Shown here piece by piece: positions 7,186 through 16,900 of a DNA stretch of 44,473 bases. Location: positions 1-44,473 of IMG/VR virus record IMGVR_UViG_3300020190_000108. One strand, 5' to 3'. This stretch comes from a virus. Position numbers and translations under genes: made by a program. Each line of letters starts with the position of its first letter. Position 1 is the stretch's first letter. Under the pieces are notes generated by a model, which had not been told where the DNA came from, made no database searches, and worked only from the letters and a program-made list of their open reading frames with translations.

Positions 7186-8661
7186 TTATACTCCGATTAT
7201 CTCATTTAATCTAGCCTCTAGATTTTCTACTCTTTCTATTAATTCTTTTATGGCAGAGGTTAATATGGGGACTAGCCCAGCATAATCAACCATCCATGGA
7301 CTATTTTTAACATCGTCACCGCCAACTGTGACAGGATGGGGATACGCTTTGTATAAATCTTGGGCTATAAAACCATGTGCTTCTTTATTGGGATCTTCAA
7401 TCCATTTAAATGAAACTGGATTAATTTCTTTGATTATTGATAAACCGTTAGACAATATTTTAATATTTGATTTTAATCTACTGTCTGACGAGGTGACGTA
7501 CTTAACTGCCGAACTTCCATTAAATTCAATAGCACCAACAGCGTTGTTAGTATTGTAATTTACAAATCTTATGAAGTTCATGCCGTTGTCGTAACCCCTA
7601 CTCATATCAAACATCTCACCAGTAGTGCTTGTCATTGTAAAATCGCAACGCCCTGTTGACCTAATACGTGCCTCAGCGCCTGATCCATTGGAGGTAAGGA
7701 AATAATCTTCAGCACTAAAACGATCAGTTCTTATGAAATCCTTAAATAACTGCGTGTTCCCTGTGCTGTTATCTGAGTTCATTATTCTTATACCGGAACC
7801 ACCCGTCCCTCTCAAAAACCCGCTTGTAGTGATTTCAATACCGTTTGTCCCATCCGAGACCATCATTGAACCGCTAAAAACACCATCTGCACCCGTTATT
7901 GTTGCACCCGATAATGAACCTTGAAATAATCCTTCTTGTGCATATAGATATCCATTAGAATATAGAACAGCACTTCCGTTGTTGCTGGCAATATAAGTTG
8001 AAGCAATGTCCCATCCGCCAACATAACCATCATTTGCGATAACTGTTCCACGAACCAACACGTCGCTAAATTCAGCAATACCATTTGCATTGATTGCCCA
8101 ACCTACACTGCCTGATATATAATTATTGCTTTTAATTATAGCATTTGTTGTAACGAAATCTGACTGCAGATCAATGATTGACATTATATTTTCAATTTGC
8201 GTGTTGCCAATTGCATTGGCTGCTATTTTAATACCAGTAATTGTCCCAGTCGCGATTTCATTGGCCGTAATAGTGTTAGCAGCTATTTGACCAGCAGTTA
8301 TGGTGTTGGCAGCTATTTGACCAGCAGTTATGGTGTTAGCAGCTATTTGATTAGCAGTTATGGTGTTGGCAACAATTCTGTCTCCTTGAATTGTATTGGC
8401 GGTTATTGCTTTACCATTGAAAGTATTTGCTTCAAGCCGAATACCAGCCGGTTGTAAAACTTTAGACTGTATAGTTCTGACAATAAAGTCTTCAAAATTA
8501 ATTCTATTTTGCTCCTGACGAGTGATTCTAGTGGGGGAACCAACAGTGCTGGTTGTAAAATCAAAAACAGAATATTGGCCAACATCAATCAATGTAGAAT
8601 TAATACCATTATGGCTGTGACCGCCGGTTGCTTGAAAATAAATTGAATTTTCTGATGCCAT
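7186..8661 (-). CDS. Tail fibre with C-terminal S74 self-cleaving chaperone domain
   Basis: A 491-residue fibre. Residues about 75-155 are decapeptide-like repeats (ANTITAGQIA and variants) that likely form a trimeric beta-helical shaft; the middle is beta-rich with Gly. The last ~100 residues are an S74 intramolecular chaperone: SDSRLKSNI carries the Ser/Lys that perform autoproteolysis, followed by INPVSFKWI, AHGFIAQDL and a terminal helical bundle (LTSAIKELIERVENLEARL). In the family this domain trimerises the fibre and then cuts itself off. The start ATG 8661 is formed in a TAATG overlap with the hub gene and preceded by GGAG. It is a candidate receptor-binding protein. Confidence 0.88.
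   Translation of the reverse strand: MASENSIYFQATGGHSHNGINSTLIDVGQYSVFDFTTSTVGSPTRITRQEQNRINFEDFIVRTIQSKVLQPAGIRLEANTFNGKAITANTIQGDRIVANTITANQIAANTITAGQIAANTITAGQIAANTITANEIATGTITGIKIAANAIGNTQIENIMSIIDLQSDFVTTNAIIKSNNYISGSVGWAINANGIAEFSDVLVRGTVIANDGYVGGWDIASTYIASNNGSAVLYSNGYLYAQEGLFQGSLSGATITGADGVFSGSMMVSDGTNGIEITTSGFLRGTGGSGIRIMNSDNSTGNTQLFKDFIRTDRFSAEDYFLTSNGSGAEARIRSTGRCDFTMTSTTGEMFDMSRGYDNGMNFIRFVNYNTNNAVGAIEFNGSSAVKYVTSSDSRLKSNIKILSNGLSIIKEINPVSFKWIEDPNKEAHGFIAQDLYKAYPHPVTVGGDDVKNSPWMVDYAGLVPILTSAIKELIERVENLEARLNEIIGV
8281..8370 (-). repeat. Three tandem 30-bp units in the fibre gene
   Basis: Three adjacent 30-base units (8281-8310, 8311-8340, 8341-8370) differ at about three positions in total and encode repeats of ANTITAGQIA/ANTITANQIA. 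More diverged units flank them. Near-identical units point to recent unit duplication and possible length variation of the fibre shaft. Confidence 0.9.
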
Positions 8662-11600
8662 TACTCCGCCTTTCTTAATAAAATTTTATGTTCAATTGTG
8701 TCGCCAAAAGAAATGCTATGAGAAATAACCCAATAACTAACATTTGTAATATCCAAACTTAACAATTCAGTTATTTCAATTCTATCACCAATTTGAATTT
8801 GCGGGATGGCAATGCTCGTAACATCCACGACAGGCATTGGTGTTGTAAATTTTGATATTAAAAAATCTGCTATGGTTTGTGCTTTTACAGGGTCCATAAT
8901 ATATGGATTATTAATTACGACTTCTTTTAAACCATATCTTCTTATAGATTCAGACAAAGATGCCACTTGTTTTTTAACTTGGTTAGAACCAGATTGACCA
9001 ATCACTGGGACACCAGAGATAGATGTTGCCTCTTGCTCCCCCGTTAAAGGGTTTGTGCCCTGAATGTACGCTAGATTACCGCTAGGAAGCGCCGAGGTCG
9101 CTGATAAAACGAGTTCGGCAAAATACGGCGTTGTGTTGAATTTAGAAATTTCCAGAAGCGGTGGCGATCTAAAAGCAGCGTTTGCTGCCGTAACGAAAGG
9201 GAACAGGATATTAAAAACTGGGGCTCCTTCATATTTAATTTCATAATACCTAGATTCTCTGACAGGATCGTTTGCATAATGAGCAGATGGTGTTGTGTCA
9301 AACATCCCTCTTTCAACATTTAAAAAATTTTGTGAATCTAAATCATTATATTTAATAATTTCGTTACTTATTTTAATATAACCGCTTTGACTAAAAGGAG
9401 GAGTATTTGTTGTATTTACAGGTATGCTATTAGATGATGAAGATATATTATTTCTTAAAGTAACAGCACCAAGTGTAGAGCCCTCTGTTGCGTTCCACAC
9501 AGGTCTCCTGGATGTCAAAGCAGGAATTTCGTCTGTAACCTCAACAGTTACTTTATTAACTTGTAATTGTACATTATATTCTGCTGAAACGATGTGAGAG
9601 TTGCCTGATATTTGTTTTTGCACAGAGTAGTGTTGGTCAATTGATGGTTCATAAAATCTATAAAAATGGTAATAAGTAAATTTATTATTTTCATCAACAA
9701 AGAATCTGCCAAAATCACCAAGTGCAATATCATCAATAATTGCCTTCACACTCTTTTCGTTTCCGTATAAATGTGGAAATTTTGTTAGTGGTTTAATTTG
9801 TGTTGCAATATATCTATTGCGAATTTCGTCTCCATCTAAACACTTGTTATATATAATCAACTCATCAATTAAAAAATCTTTACCAGCATTAGCAATTGTG
9901 ATGTCTCCCAAACCAAATGTAGAAACTATGGAGTTGCTTTCTGTGGCTTTATGTTGGCCGTTTAAATAATATTTTATAACTTTATTTTTTTTTGTTACAC
10001 AAATGTGTTGCCATTTATCAGGATCTAAGGCCGTATTTGTAGATACTATTTTATTTCCATTGCTACCATTTAATGTAAAACCATTTCCAGAGTTATTATA
10101 AAAAAATGTATAACCATAATTAACGGAATTTGCTGTAGTTACATTTGTTATATATGTTCCGCTATTGCTAAAAGTTCCATTAGGAAATTTTACATATAAT
10201 TCAATAGTAAATTCTCCATCGTTATATTTAGAAGAATTTGTATTTTCTAAATCTAGAGATTCGTCATAAGGAATTACTATGGAAGAAGACGTTACAACTT
10301 TTACAGATTTGCTTCCTGGCTCTGAAACAAGTCCGGTTGTTTGATTAATTTCAACAGGACCAATATACTTTCCGTCATTTCTGTAATGATTTCTGTTTTT
10401 AGAATTTTTTACAGATGTCACATTTCTTGAGCCAACAGCATCCTCTGCGACAGTTGTGTACGCAGAACTGACGGGGATCTGCACTTGACCTGACCCAGAA
10501 AGTTGGCTATATAGTTTCAATTGGAAACTGCTCCCGCTACCTTGAGCGCCAGCTCCATGGTAGAATTCAATTCTTAATTTATAAGGCACACCGGCATCTA
10601 AATTTAAATAGAATCCCAAATATTCATAAGATGTCAAATTTCTTGTTGCAGTTGCCGTTGCATTTAAATTCCAATAATCAAGAATTATTGTATTATCTAA
10701 GTACGCCCTAATCCCCGCATTTCTTGTTGAAATATTAATAGAGTAGTCTCCACTTTGAGTAGGAACAAAATATCCGTCAACAACCCCATTAAAATATTCA
10801 CTTTGAGCTGTTGAGTTTACGCTTTGCAAAACTCCATTAATACTTGGAATAAAAGCAAAATCTGAAATGTCTAGGCACAACTGAGTGTTTGAGTTGAATC
10901 CGTAAACGCCCGACGCAGAGGTGCTGTATGAAACATAAGAAGCAGGAATGTAAGGTTTAATTCTTAAAGCCCTGTCGTATGCTGAAAGCTCTCGGTCAAG
11001 AGCGTCAGCGACAATATCTTTAAGAGTGTTTTCTTTACCTACTTCAATTTTCCAAGCACGCAGTCTCAACCCCTGTCCTGGGGTGATTGCCACACCCGTT
11101 TTATCTGGAGAAAATTCTGAAAACGAATACAGCGCAATTGCGTTTTTTCTTCCATAATCGTTGAATGGATAGATTTGATTTGATTCTTTTTTTGAAATAT
11201 TTGTCAACATCATTAAGTTTTCAATGGCTTCTCCAACAGTTGCGTTTTGAATATGGAAACCTTTAGTAATTTGTTTTTCAGTTAAAAATTTTGTTTTATC
11301 AATGCACTTAACAGAAACCTCCATTGAACTTCCGCCAGTCCACTCATCAATATAGAATTCTCCAAAGTCAATGTATTCAAAAGGATCAAAAGACACAACT
11401 TCTCCAGAAGTGTGAGAAGAAGCTGTTGTCGTACCAAACCCGCGTTCTAAAATTGTCACGGTTTTATCTGTTCTTGTGGAGCACAAAACCATTTCTTCAT
11501 TTAGTTTGTTTGGAGAAATTGTCAAAATAAAGTTGTTTGTTGCATTTCCATTCAAAAATCCTGCCGCGTCCAAAACTGTGAGGCTGTTTGAGGTCGTATT

Positions 11601-12581
11601 CATGTTTGCTGTCAAAACAGTGTTAACGAGTAAAGAGTTGCTTTTTACAATTTGCCAACCGTTATATATGTTAACTTTAAGATCTTTTTTCATATACTTG
11701 CCGTATAGTGAATTATCATTAAAAGGACTGAAATGTTTTGTTGTATTATCAAGAGTAATAGAGGCCGTGCTTGAGCCACCTCCTCCGATAGGAATGGAAT
11801 TTTCATACAATTCCCCCACCCTATCCACTGAGTGACTAATTACATAGTCTGTAACATCAACCTCATAAATTGGAACAACTTCCATTATCCGAGCATTGTC
11901 TAGTTTATTTCTAGTACTTAAAATTGTAAGTTTAATTTGATAAATATCGTATGTTCCAGCAGTATCTGGAATATTATGAATTTTATAATATTCGTCTTTG
12001 CCCATTTCACCGTACTGATCATAAATTTTTGACAGTGTGTTATTGTAAGCTTCTATTCTATACCATTGAACCTTGCCGAAATATTCAGATGTTACAATTT
12101 TTATCTTATTTATTTTTCTTTGTGTAAAAGTATACTCAACATAAGGGGATGTAGTAAACGCAAAACCGCCATCGGCATATGTTGATGATGTTGATTTAGC
12201 ATTTGATCTCCAACCAAATTTAAAATTATCTTCTGTGTCTGATGGCATTGCGTACCAGTTGCCATTTGCTCTAATAACTTGACCGTGCTCATCTTTATCA
12301 TTACAGACAGCCCAAGCAAAAGTTTGGCGTTCAGAACCGCTCATTGATTGTTCCGGTTTAAAGTAAAACCCAGATTGGAGAGTGGTCCCCGCCATTTGAG
12401 TACTCCTAGTCCCCCGAGATGTGTTGGAATATGTATCATTTGTTGCTATCGTAAGATTTTCTACATGTCTATTATCTAAAAATGTAATTAAAATTTTAGG
12501 TTTGACCCTTTGTGCATATGCATTCGTAGCACTAGAAAATGAGTTGGACAGCGTTTTGCCGTGCATATCTTGCGTTAGCAT
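8661..12581 (-). CDS. Large tail-tip/baseplate hub-like protein with PA14- and LamG-like domains
   Basis: I place the start at ATG 12581 (1306 residues): it overlaps the previous stop as TAATG and has GGAGG seven bases upstream. An in-frame ATG at 12608 lacks this. The N-terminal ~400 residues and the last ~310 residues (LNVERGMFD, then PQIQIGDRIEITELL) look like the split body of a siphophage tail-tip/hub protein. Between them, about 590-700 is PA14-like (DGYFVPTQSGDYSINI, AYLDNTIILDYW) and about 770-920 is a LamG/concanavalin-like jelly roll (FTIELYVKF, KWQHICVTK, FLIDELIIYN). Both folds commonly bind glycans, so host-surface attachment is likely. The protein follows the tape measure and tail-tip paralogs, as expected for a hub. 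Confidence 0.8.
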   Translation of the reverse strand: MLTQDMHGKTLSNSFSSATNAYAQRVKPKILITFLDNRHVENLTIATNDTYSNTSRGTRSTQMAGTTLQSGFYFKPEQSMSGSERQTFAWAVCNDKDEHGQVIRANGNWYAMPSDTEDNFKFGWRSNAKSTSSTYADGGFAFTTSPYVEYTFTQRKINKIKIVTSEYFGKVQWYRIEAYNNTLSKIYDQYGEMGKDEYYKIHNIPDTAGTYDIYQIKLTILSTRNKLDNARIMEVVPIYEVDVTDYVISHSVDRVGELYENSIPIGGGGSSTASITLDNTTKHFSPFNDNSLYGKYMKKDLKVNIYNGWQIVKSNSLLVNTVLTANMNTTSNSLTVLDAAGFLNGNATNNFILTISPNKLNEEMVLCSTRTDKTVTILERGFGTTTASSHTSGEVVSFDPFEYIDFGEFYIDEWTGGSSMEVSVKCIDKTKFLTEKQITKGFHIQNATVGEAIENLMMLTNISKKESNQIYPFNDYGRKNAIALYSFSEFSPDKTGVAITPGQGLRLRAWKIEVGKENTLKDIVADALDRELSAYDRALRIKPYIPASYVSYSTSASGVYGFNSNTQLCLDISDFAFIPSINGVLQSVNSTAQSEYFNGVVDGYFVPTQSGDYSINISTRNAGIRAYLDNTIILDYWNLNATATATRNLTSYEYLGFYLNLDAGVPYKLRIEFYHGAGAQGSGSSFQLKLYSQLSGSGQVQIPVSSAYTTVAEDAVGSRNVTSVKNSKNRNHYRNDGKYIGPVEINQTTGLVSEPGSKSVKVVTSSSIVIPYDESLDLENTNSSKYNDGEFTIELYVKFPNGTFSNSGTYITNVTTANSVNYGYTFFYNNSGNGFTLNGSNGNKIVSTNTALDPDKWQHICVTKKNKVIKYYLNGQHKATESNSIVSTFGLGDITIANAGKDFLIDELIIYNKCLDGDEIRNRYIATQIKPLTKFPHLYGNEKSVKAIIDDIALGDFGRFFVDENNKFTYYHFYRFYEPSIDQHYSVQKQISGNSHIVSAEYNVQLQVNKVTVEVTDEIPALTSRRPVWNATEGSTLGAVTLRNNISSSSNSIPVNTTNTPPFSQSGYIKISNEIIKYNDLDSQNFLNVERGMFDTTPSAHYANDPVRESRYYEIKYEGAPVFNILFPFVTAANAAFRSPPLLEISKFNTTPYFAELVLSATSALPSGNLAYIQGTNPLTGEQEATSISGVPVIGQSGSNQVKKQVASLSESIRRYGLKEVVINNPYIMDPVKAQTIADFLISKFTTPMPVVDVTSIAIPQIQIGDRIEITELLSLDITNVSYWVISHSISFGDTIEHKILLRKAE

Positions 12582-13582
12582 TAAACTTCCTCCAACTCTA
12601 AATCGCATTTATAAAAATAAACATTCTGAGTTAAATCTCTTCTCACAATGTCTTCTGTGTAGGACTTTACAAATACATTATAACTCGTCTCAACCGGCAA
12701 ATCTTGAGGATTCGTACCGTAACTTATAATTTTCAAAATATGAGAATTCATGTCGCTTGCAATTTCTCTTATATAATCCCTGGCTTCTCTTTTATCAAAA
12801 GTTTCATATTTTTTAGATGGCAACCATTCCCAGCCAATTTTTACAACCATTTTATTTGGAGTACTTGATTTATAATATCTAGATTTTTTAGAATTCCAAT
12901 TTATTTTTTCAACTTTTACTTGACCAACATCATAACTAATATTTCTATTTTGAGCGGTGAGAGGCTTGTCGTCTAAAACGATTAAAGAAACAATTGAACC
13001 TGGGAAGCGGCTTGTTGAGGTTATTCTGAGTATGTCAGCAACAACCAGACCTGTGACTATTGACAAATTTGCTTTTAATAAAAGAATTTCGCCAGCCAGC
13101 AACACAAACAACGAAGAACCAGACAGGTTTGCACTTAAGAGTTTGATAATTTTTGCATTTATGGTTGTGTTTAAATTTGAATCAAGATTAACAGCAGCCT
13201 TTATTATTTTTAAAGATGTAATGTTTGTAGAAAGATTGCCTGTTTGCGTCGCTGGTATGGCATACCTAATGGCAAGAGAAGTTGCGCTTAGGTCCACACT
13301 CGCATCGGCAATTACCAAAGCTTTTAAAATGTAAATTCCAACAACGACCGTTGCGCCATCAATACTGAGTATTGAACTAACTGTTTGAATTAGACCAGCC
13401 AAAGCGGTTAGATTTGATTCAAACGACAGAGCAGAGTCTGCTTTTACAATTTTTCCTGCAACTGCTGTTTGTTCTGACTCAATAGAAAGGACGGCAGCAA
13501 TTCCGATAATTGGGCCTCCGTTGTAGAACTTTTCACCAGAAGCATTTGCTGTAATCTCATATGTAAATTCTTCGTTAGACAT
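12581..13582 (-). CDS. Tail-tip protein with repetitive N-domain and Dit-like C-domain
   Basis: A 333-residue protein with two parts. Residues ~20-210 are a chain of similar segments (for example AVAGKIVKADSALSFES and ALAGLIQTVSSILSIDG) rich in Ala, Ser and Leu. Residues ~230-333 are clearly paralogous to the whole of the preceding 131-residue protein: both share KSRYYKS/KRRYYRS, a W-x-x-LPS element, D-x-R-x-x-RDY and an RR-[DE]-L/I-[ST]-Q-x-x-x-[FY]Y ending in EEV. The start ATG 13582 is in a TAATG overlap with GAGGA upstream. Position after the tape measure and before the hub suggests a distal-tail role, inferred from synteny. Confidence 0.7.
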   Translation of the reverse strand: MSNEEFTYEITANASGEKFYNGGPIIGIAAVLSIESEQTAVAGKIVKADSALSFESNLTALAGLIQTVSSILSIDGATVVVGIYILKALVIADASVDLSATSLAIRYAIPATQTGNLSTNITSLKIIKAAVNLDSNLNTTINAKIIKLLSANLSGSSLFVLLAGEILLLKANLSIVTGLVVADILRITSTSRFPGSIVSLIVLDDKPLTAQNRNISYDVGQVKVEKINWNSKKSRYYKSSTPNKMVVKIGWEWLPSKKYETFDKREARDYIREIASDMNSHILKIISYGTNPQDLPVETSYNVFVKSYTEDIVRRDLTQNVYFYKCDLELEEV

Positions 13583-13977
13583 TACACTTCCTCAAAAACC
13601 ATGTTAACTCTATAATAATCACAACCTTGAGAAATTTCTCTTCTTATAAGAGATTCCGAATAAGATTGGAGATATACATCTATTGTTTCAGCATTCTCAT
13701 CTGCTGTAATTTTTATTTTCATTGGTATTTTATTTGCAATTGCTGTAAGCGACTTTAAATAATCCCGCCCTTTTCTATTGTCTATTGTTTTTGAAGAAAG
13801 AGATGGCAAATAATCCCATTGAAAAGAAAATGTTCTTTTAATAGACCTGTAATATCTTCTTTTGGAGCCAGAGTCCAGTTCAACTTCTGAGGCATTAATG
13901 TTTATCACATCATTTATTTGTCGGCCCTGCTCGGTAATTTCTTGATTATTTAAAGACAAAAAACTTACAATTGTCAT
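13582..13977 (-). CDS. Distal-tail-like structural protein
   Basis: A 131-residue beta-rich protein, first gene after the tape measure and coupled to it by a TAATG overlap with AGAGGA upstream. The core contains RRYYRSIKRTFSFQWDYLP, then GRDYLKSL and SLIRREISQGCDYYRVN. The same fold is repeated as the C-terminal domain of the next gene. In siphophages the gene after the tape measure is normally the distal tail protein (Dit), which forms the ring linking tube and tip. I assign this by synteny and size, not by a diagnostic motif. Confidence 0.68.
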   Translation of the reverse strand: MTIVSFLSLNNQEITEQGRQINDVININASEVELDSGSKRRYYRSIKRTFSFQWDYLPSLSSKTIDNRKGRDYLKSLTAIANKIPMKIKITADENAETIDVYLQSYSESLIRREISQGCDYYRVNMVFEEV

Positions 13978-16900
13978 TACATTCCTCTATTCAAGCCATT
14001 ATATGTTGTTATAACCCTTGATTCAAGACCGGCTTGTTTTTGGTTGGCTGGGACAACCTTTACATTGTATTCCCTCATCATTGAATTAAACCATTCTTTT
14101 TCACCAATAAAGTTATCAACATAGAAGTTATAATTATGAGTACTTTCAGAATTTAGACTTTGTACTCCAACTCCTCCGTTTACAATTTTTGCATATGTTG
14201 ACATTGGTGGAACATACTTTGGTATTTCCGGGACAGAGATGTTGCTGACATAGCCACCGACTTTGTATTGTTTAGCCCCACTAAATATCCCTTTATTTAT
14301 TCTTGAAAGGAGATCAATACCGTATTTATCAACTGATGCTTTGTTAATAACATATTCTCCGCCATGAAGAATTGCTGGCACTCCAAGGTCCGACAGACCT
14401 GTGATCCGCCCCCCTTGGAAGCGTCCTTTTGCTCGGTACCCGTCTAAGTAAAGCTGTCTTTTTCTATAAACATCTTCTCCGCCGGGGAAAAATTCTTTTC
14501 TTGATTTTGCATCCCAATCAAGCGGGTTACGAAGTGCCTTTTCCGATCTTGGCTTCCACCCCTCAAGTCTTAATTTTTTTGATTCATTTGGTTTTGCTAT
14601 AGTAGTCCAGCCCCCAAGACCTACCGAATCTTTCTTAGTGTCAGCAGTTTTCTTGGTCCAGTTTTCGTCCATAAAATTAGAGTCCCAACCAAGAGCAGCC
14701 ATTCTATTAGCAACCAGCATTTGTTGCAAAGGGGACGCTTGACCTGCTGTTTGTGGATTGCCGTATAGCAATGTACCGCCAAAGTCTTTCCAAGCTTTAT
14801 TATTTATACTTAAGCCACCAGTTTTTTTCTTAGAAGTATAGCCAACTTTATCCGCGTCCTCTGCCCAGCCGTGCGCTGATTCTTTTGGCTGTACCAAATT
14901 CCACCATTTTTCGGATAAACCACCGTTTTTCTTTTGTTTTTCAAATTCAGCTCTTTCTTGTGCAACTTGTTTGTTTTCCCCTATTTGTTTTCCAAATTCT
15001 TTTACAATTCCACCCTTAAAGAATCTTGGGATTAAACCACCAGTAAAACTTCCGTCAGGATCGGGCGGGAGACCTCTCTCGATCCGCAGCTGGTCTAGGA
15101 GTTCTTGTATCTCATCTTCTCTTGAACTTTGAATATATGCTATCTCTTCTGAACTCAAGACAAGGCGAATGTTGTTTAAGGTTCTGTTAACGTTTTCTCT
15201 CATCTCGTCCACGATCGCGGCCGTCTCTTCAATGGCTCTTCTTTCTGCTTCTCTATATGCCATTTCTGCATTTTCTAATTCAATGTCTCTCATGGAGTCT
15301 GCATGCTGCTGAGTTTCAGATGTTTCAGCTCTTCTTGTGGAATTAGTTGCTATTCTTCTTGGCAGTGGTTGTGCCCATGGAGAAGAAGCACCATCAGCGG
15401 CATCTGGATGTACTCTTGTATTTGTTGGAATCTTTTCTTGCAATGGTTTTAAGATTCCTCTAGCTTGGTTGCGATACTGCGCTAAGTGAGCAACAACCGT
15501 TTCCACTCTTAATCTTTCATACATATCAGATAATGGATTCTTCTGTAGGGCAATATGACTGCCCCTCCAAAGGTCCAACATCTTTACTTTCCAGGGTATA
15601 TTTAACCACGTTTGCGCAATATCGTTTTGGGTACCAGCGAGATCGCCCCCAGTTATTCGCCAGTCAACACCAGGCAACATCTCACGAACAGACCGACCAA
15701 AATTCTCAGAAAAAGGATTTGTGCTACCTGATCTGGCCATAGTTATATTCCTAGGAACAATAACCCTATCAAAAAGAAATGCCATACTTTTGAGCATTGC
15801 TTTTAATGTAGAGCGGTTCGCCATCGGGTTCCTTGGGTCGTTTGCCGAATAGAGACCTGAAATTCCTATCTCATTCCCTCCAGTGTGATAACTCATAGAA
15901 ATAAGTCTCCTAAACACTGCTTCAGACTGAGGGTCCGAAAGTAAGTTCATATCGCCCCTCGGGGCAAAGGCGGGATCCATATTCCTCAGGAAATCTAGTA
16001 TGTCTGTTCGTCTTTTTTCATCTAATAATTGAAAAACATTAAAGCCGTCAGGATCGGGGCCAAGACCAAAAACATATTCATTTCCTTTTTCTGCTTGTTT
16101 TATTATTCTTTTAATTTCATCTAAAGTCAATTCATTTGAGAACGGTATTGATCTACGAACAAATTCAGAAATTTTTTTTACAAGAACTGCGACAGGATCT
16201 GTTTGATTTAACACATCTCTTATTCTTGTAGTAGAGTATAATTCATCAATTAATGCTCGACCTTCTTGATCTATCCGAAGACTTTCCCCGTATTCTTGCC
16301 AAGTAAGAGGAATTCTTCTAGGTATACCTGGAATATCAGCCGCAGAAAGCGTCTGATTCGCTCCAGGCAAATTAGCCGAATACATCCGGTCAAGGGTTTG
16401 TCTAATTTCAGCAAGCCTATCTGAAGTAGTCAATGGACCATGAGAGCCAATCATTATTCCTCTTTCAACTTGGGTTGCAATCCTCATGGCTTCTTCTTGT
16501 TGTCTTAGCAACAACTCTCGCTGCTCCTCTAGCGCTCGTCTTTGTGGGCTTGTTGGTCTTGCTATGGGGTTCTTTAGTGTTGGTCTCAATTCAACGGGCG
16601 TGAGGTCTCTCATCCTCCCTGGAGACAGTGGTCTATAGCCGAATGCTGGGAAACCCATCAGAGGATCTGAGCGTTGGCTGGGTGATTGCGGACGTTGATA
16701 AATCCACCGATCAATTCCCAGATAGTCGTCCACGACGCGCCTATAATTGGAAGTTATATTTGTGTCTAATATTGGATTATTGAGACCAAAATAAGACCTA
16801 AAATTATTTGGTATATTTTTTATATAATTAGTAAAATTAGAATATTTTTGTATTAAAAGACTGCCAAGAGTTCGGCTTACAAACCTTTCAGCAAAAAACT

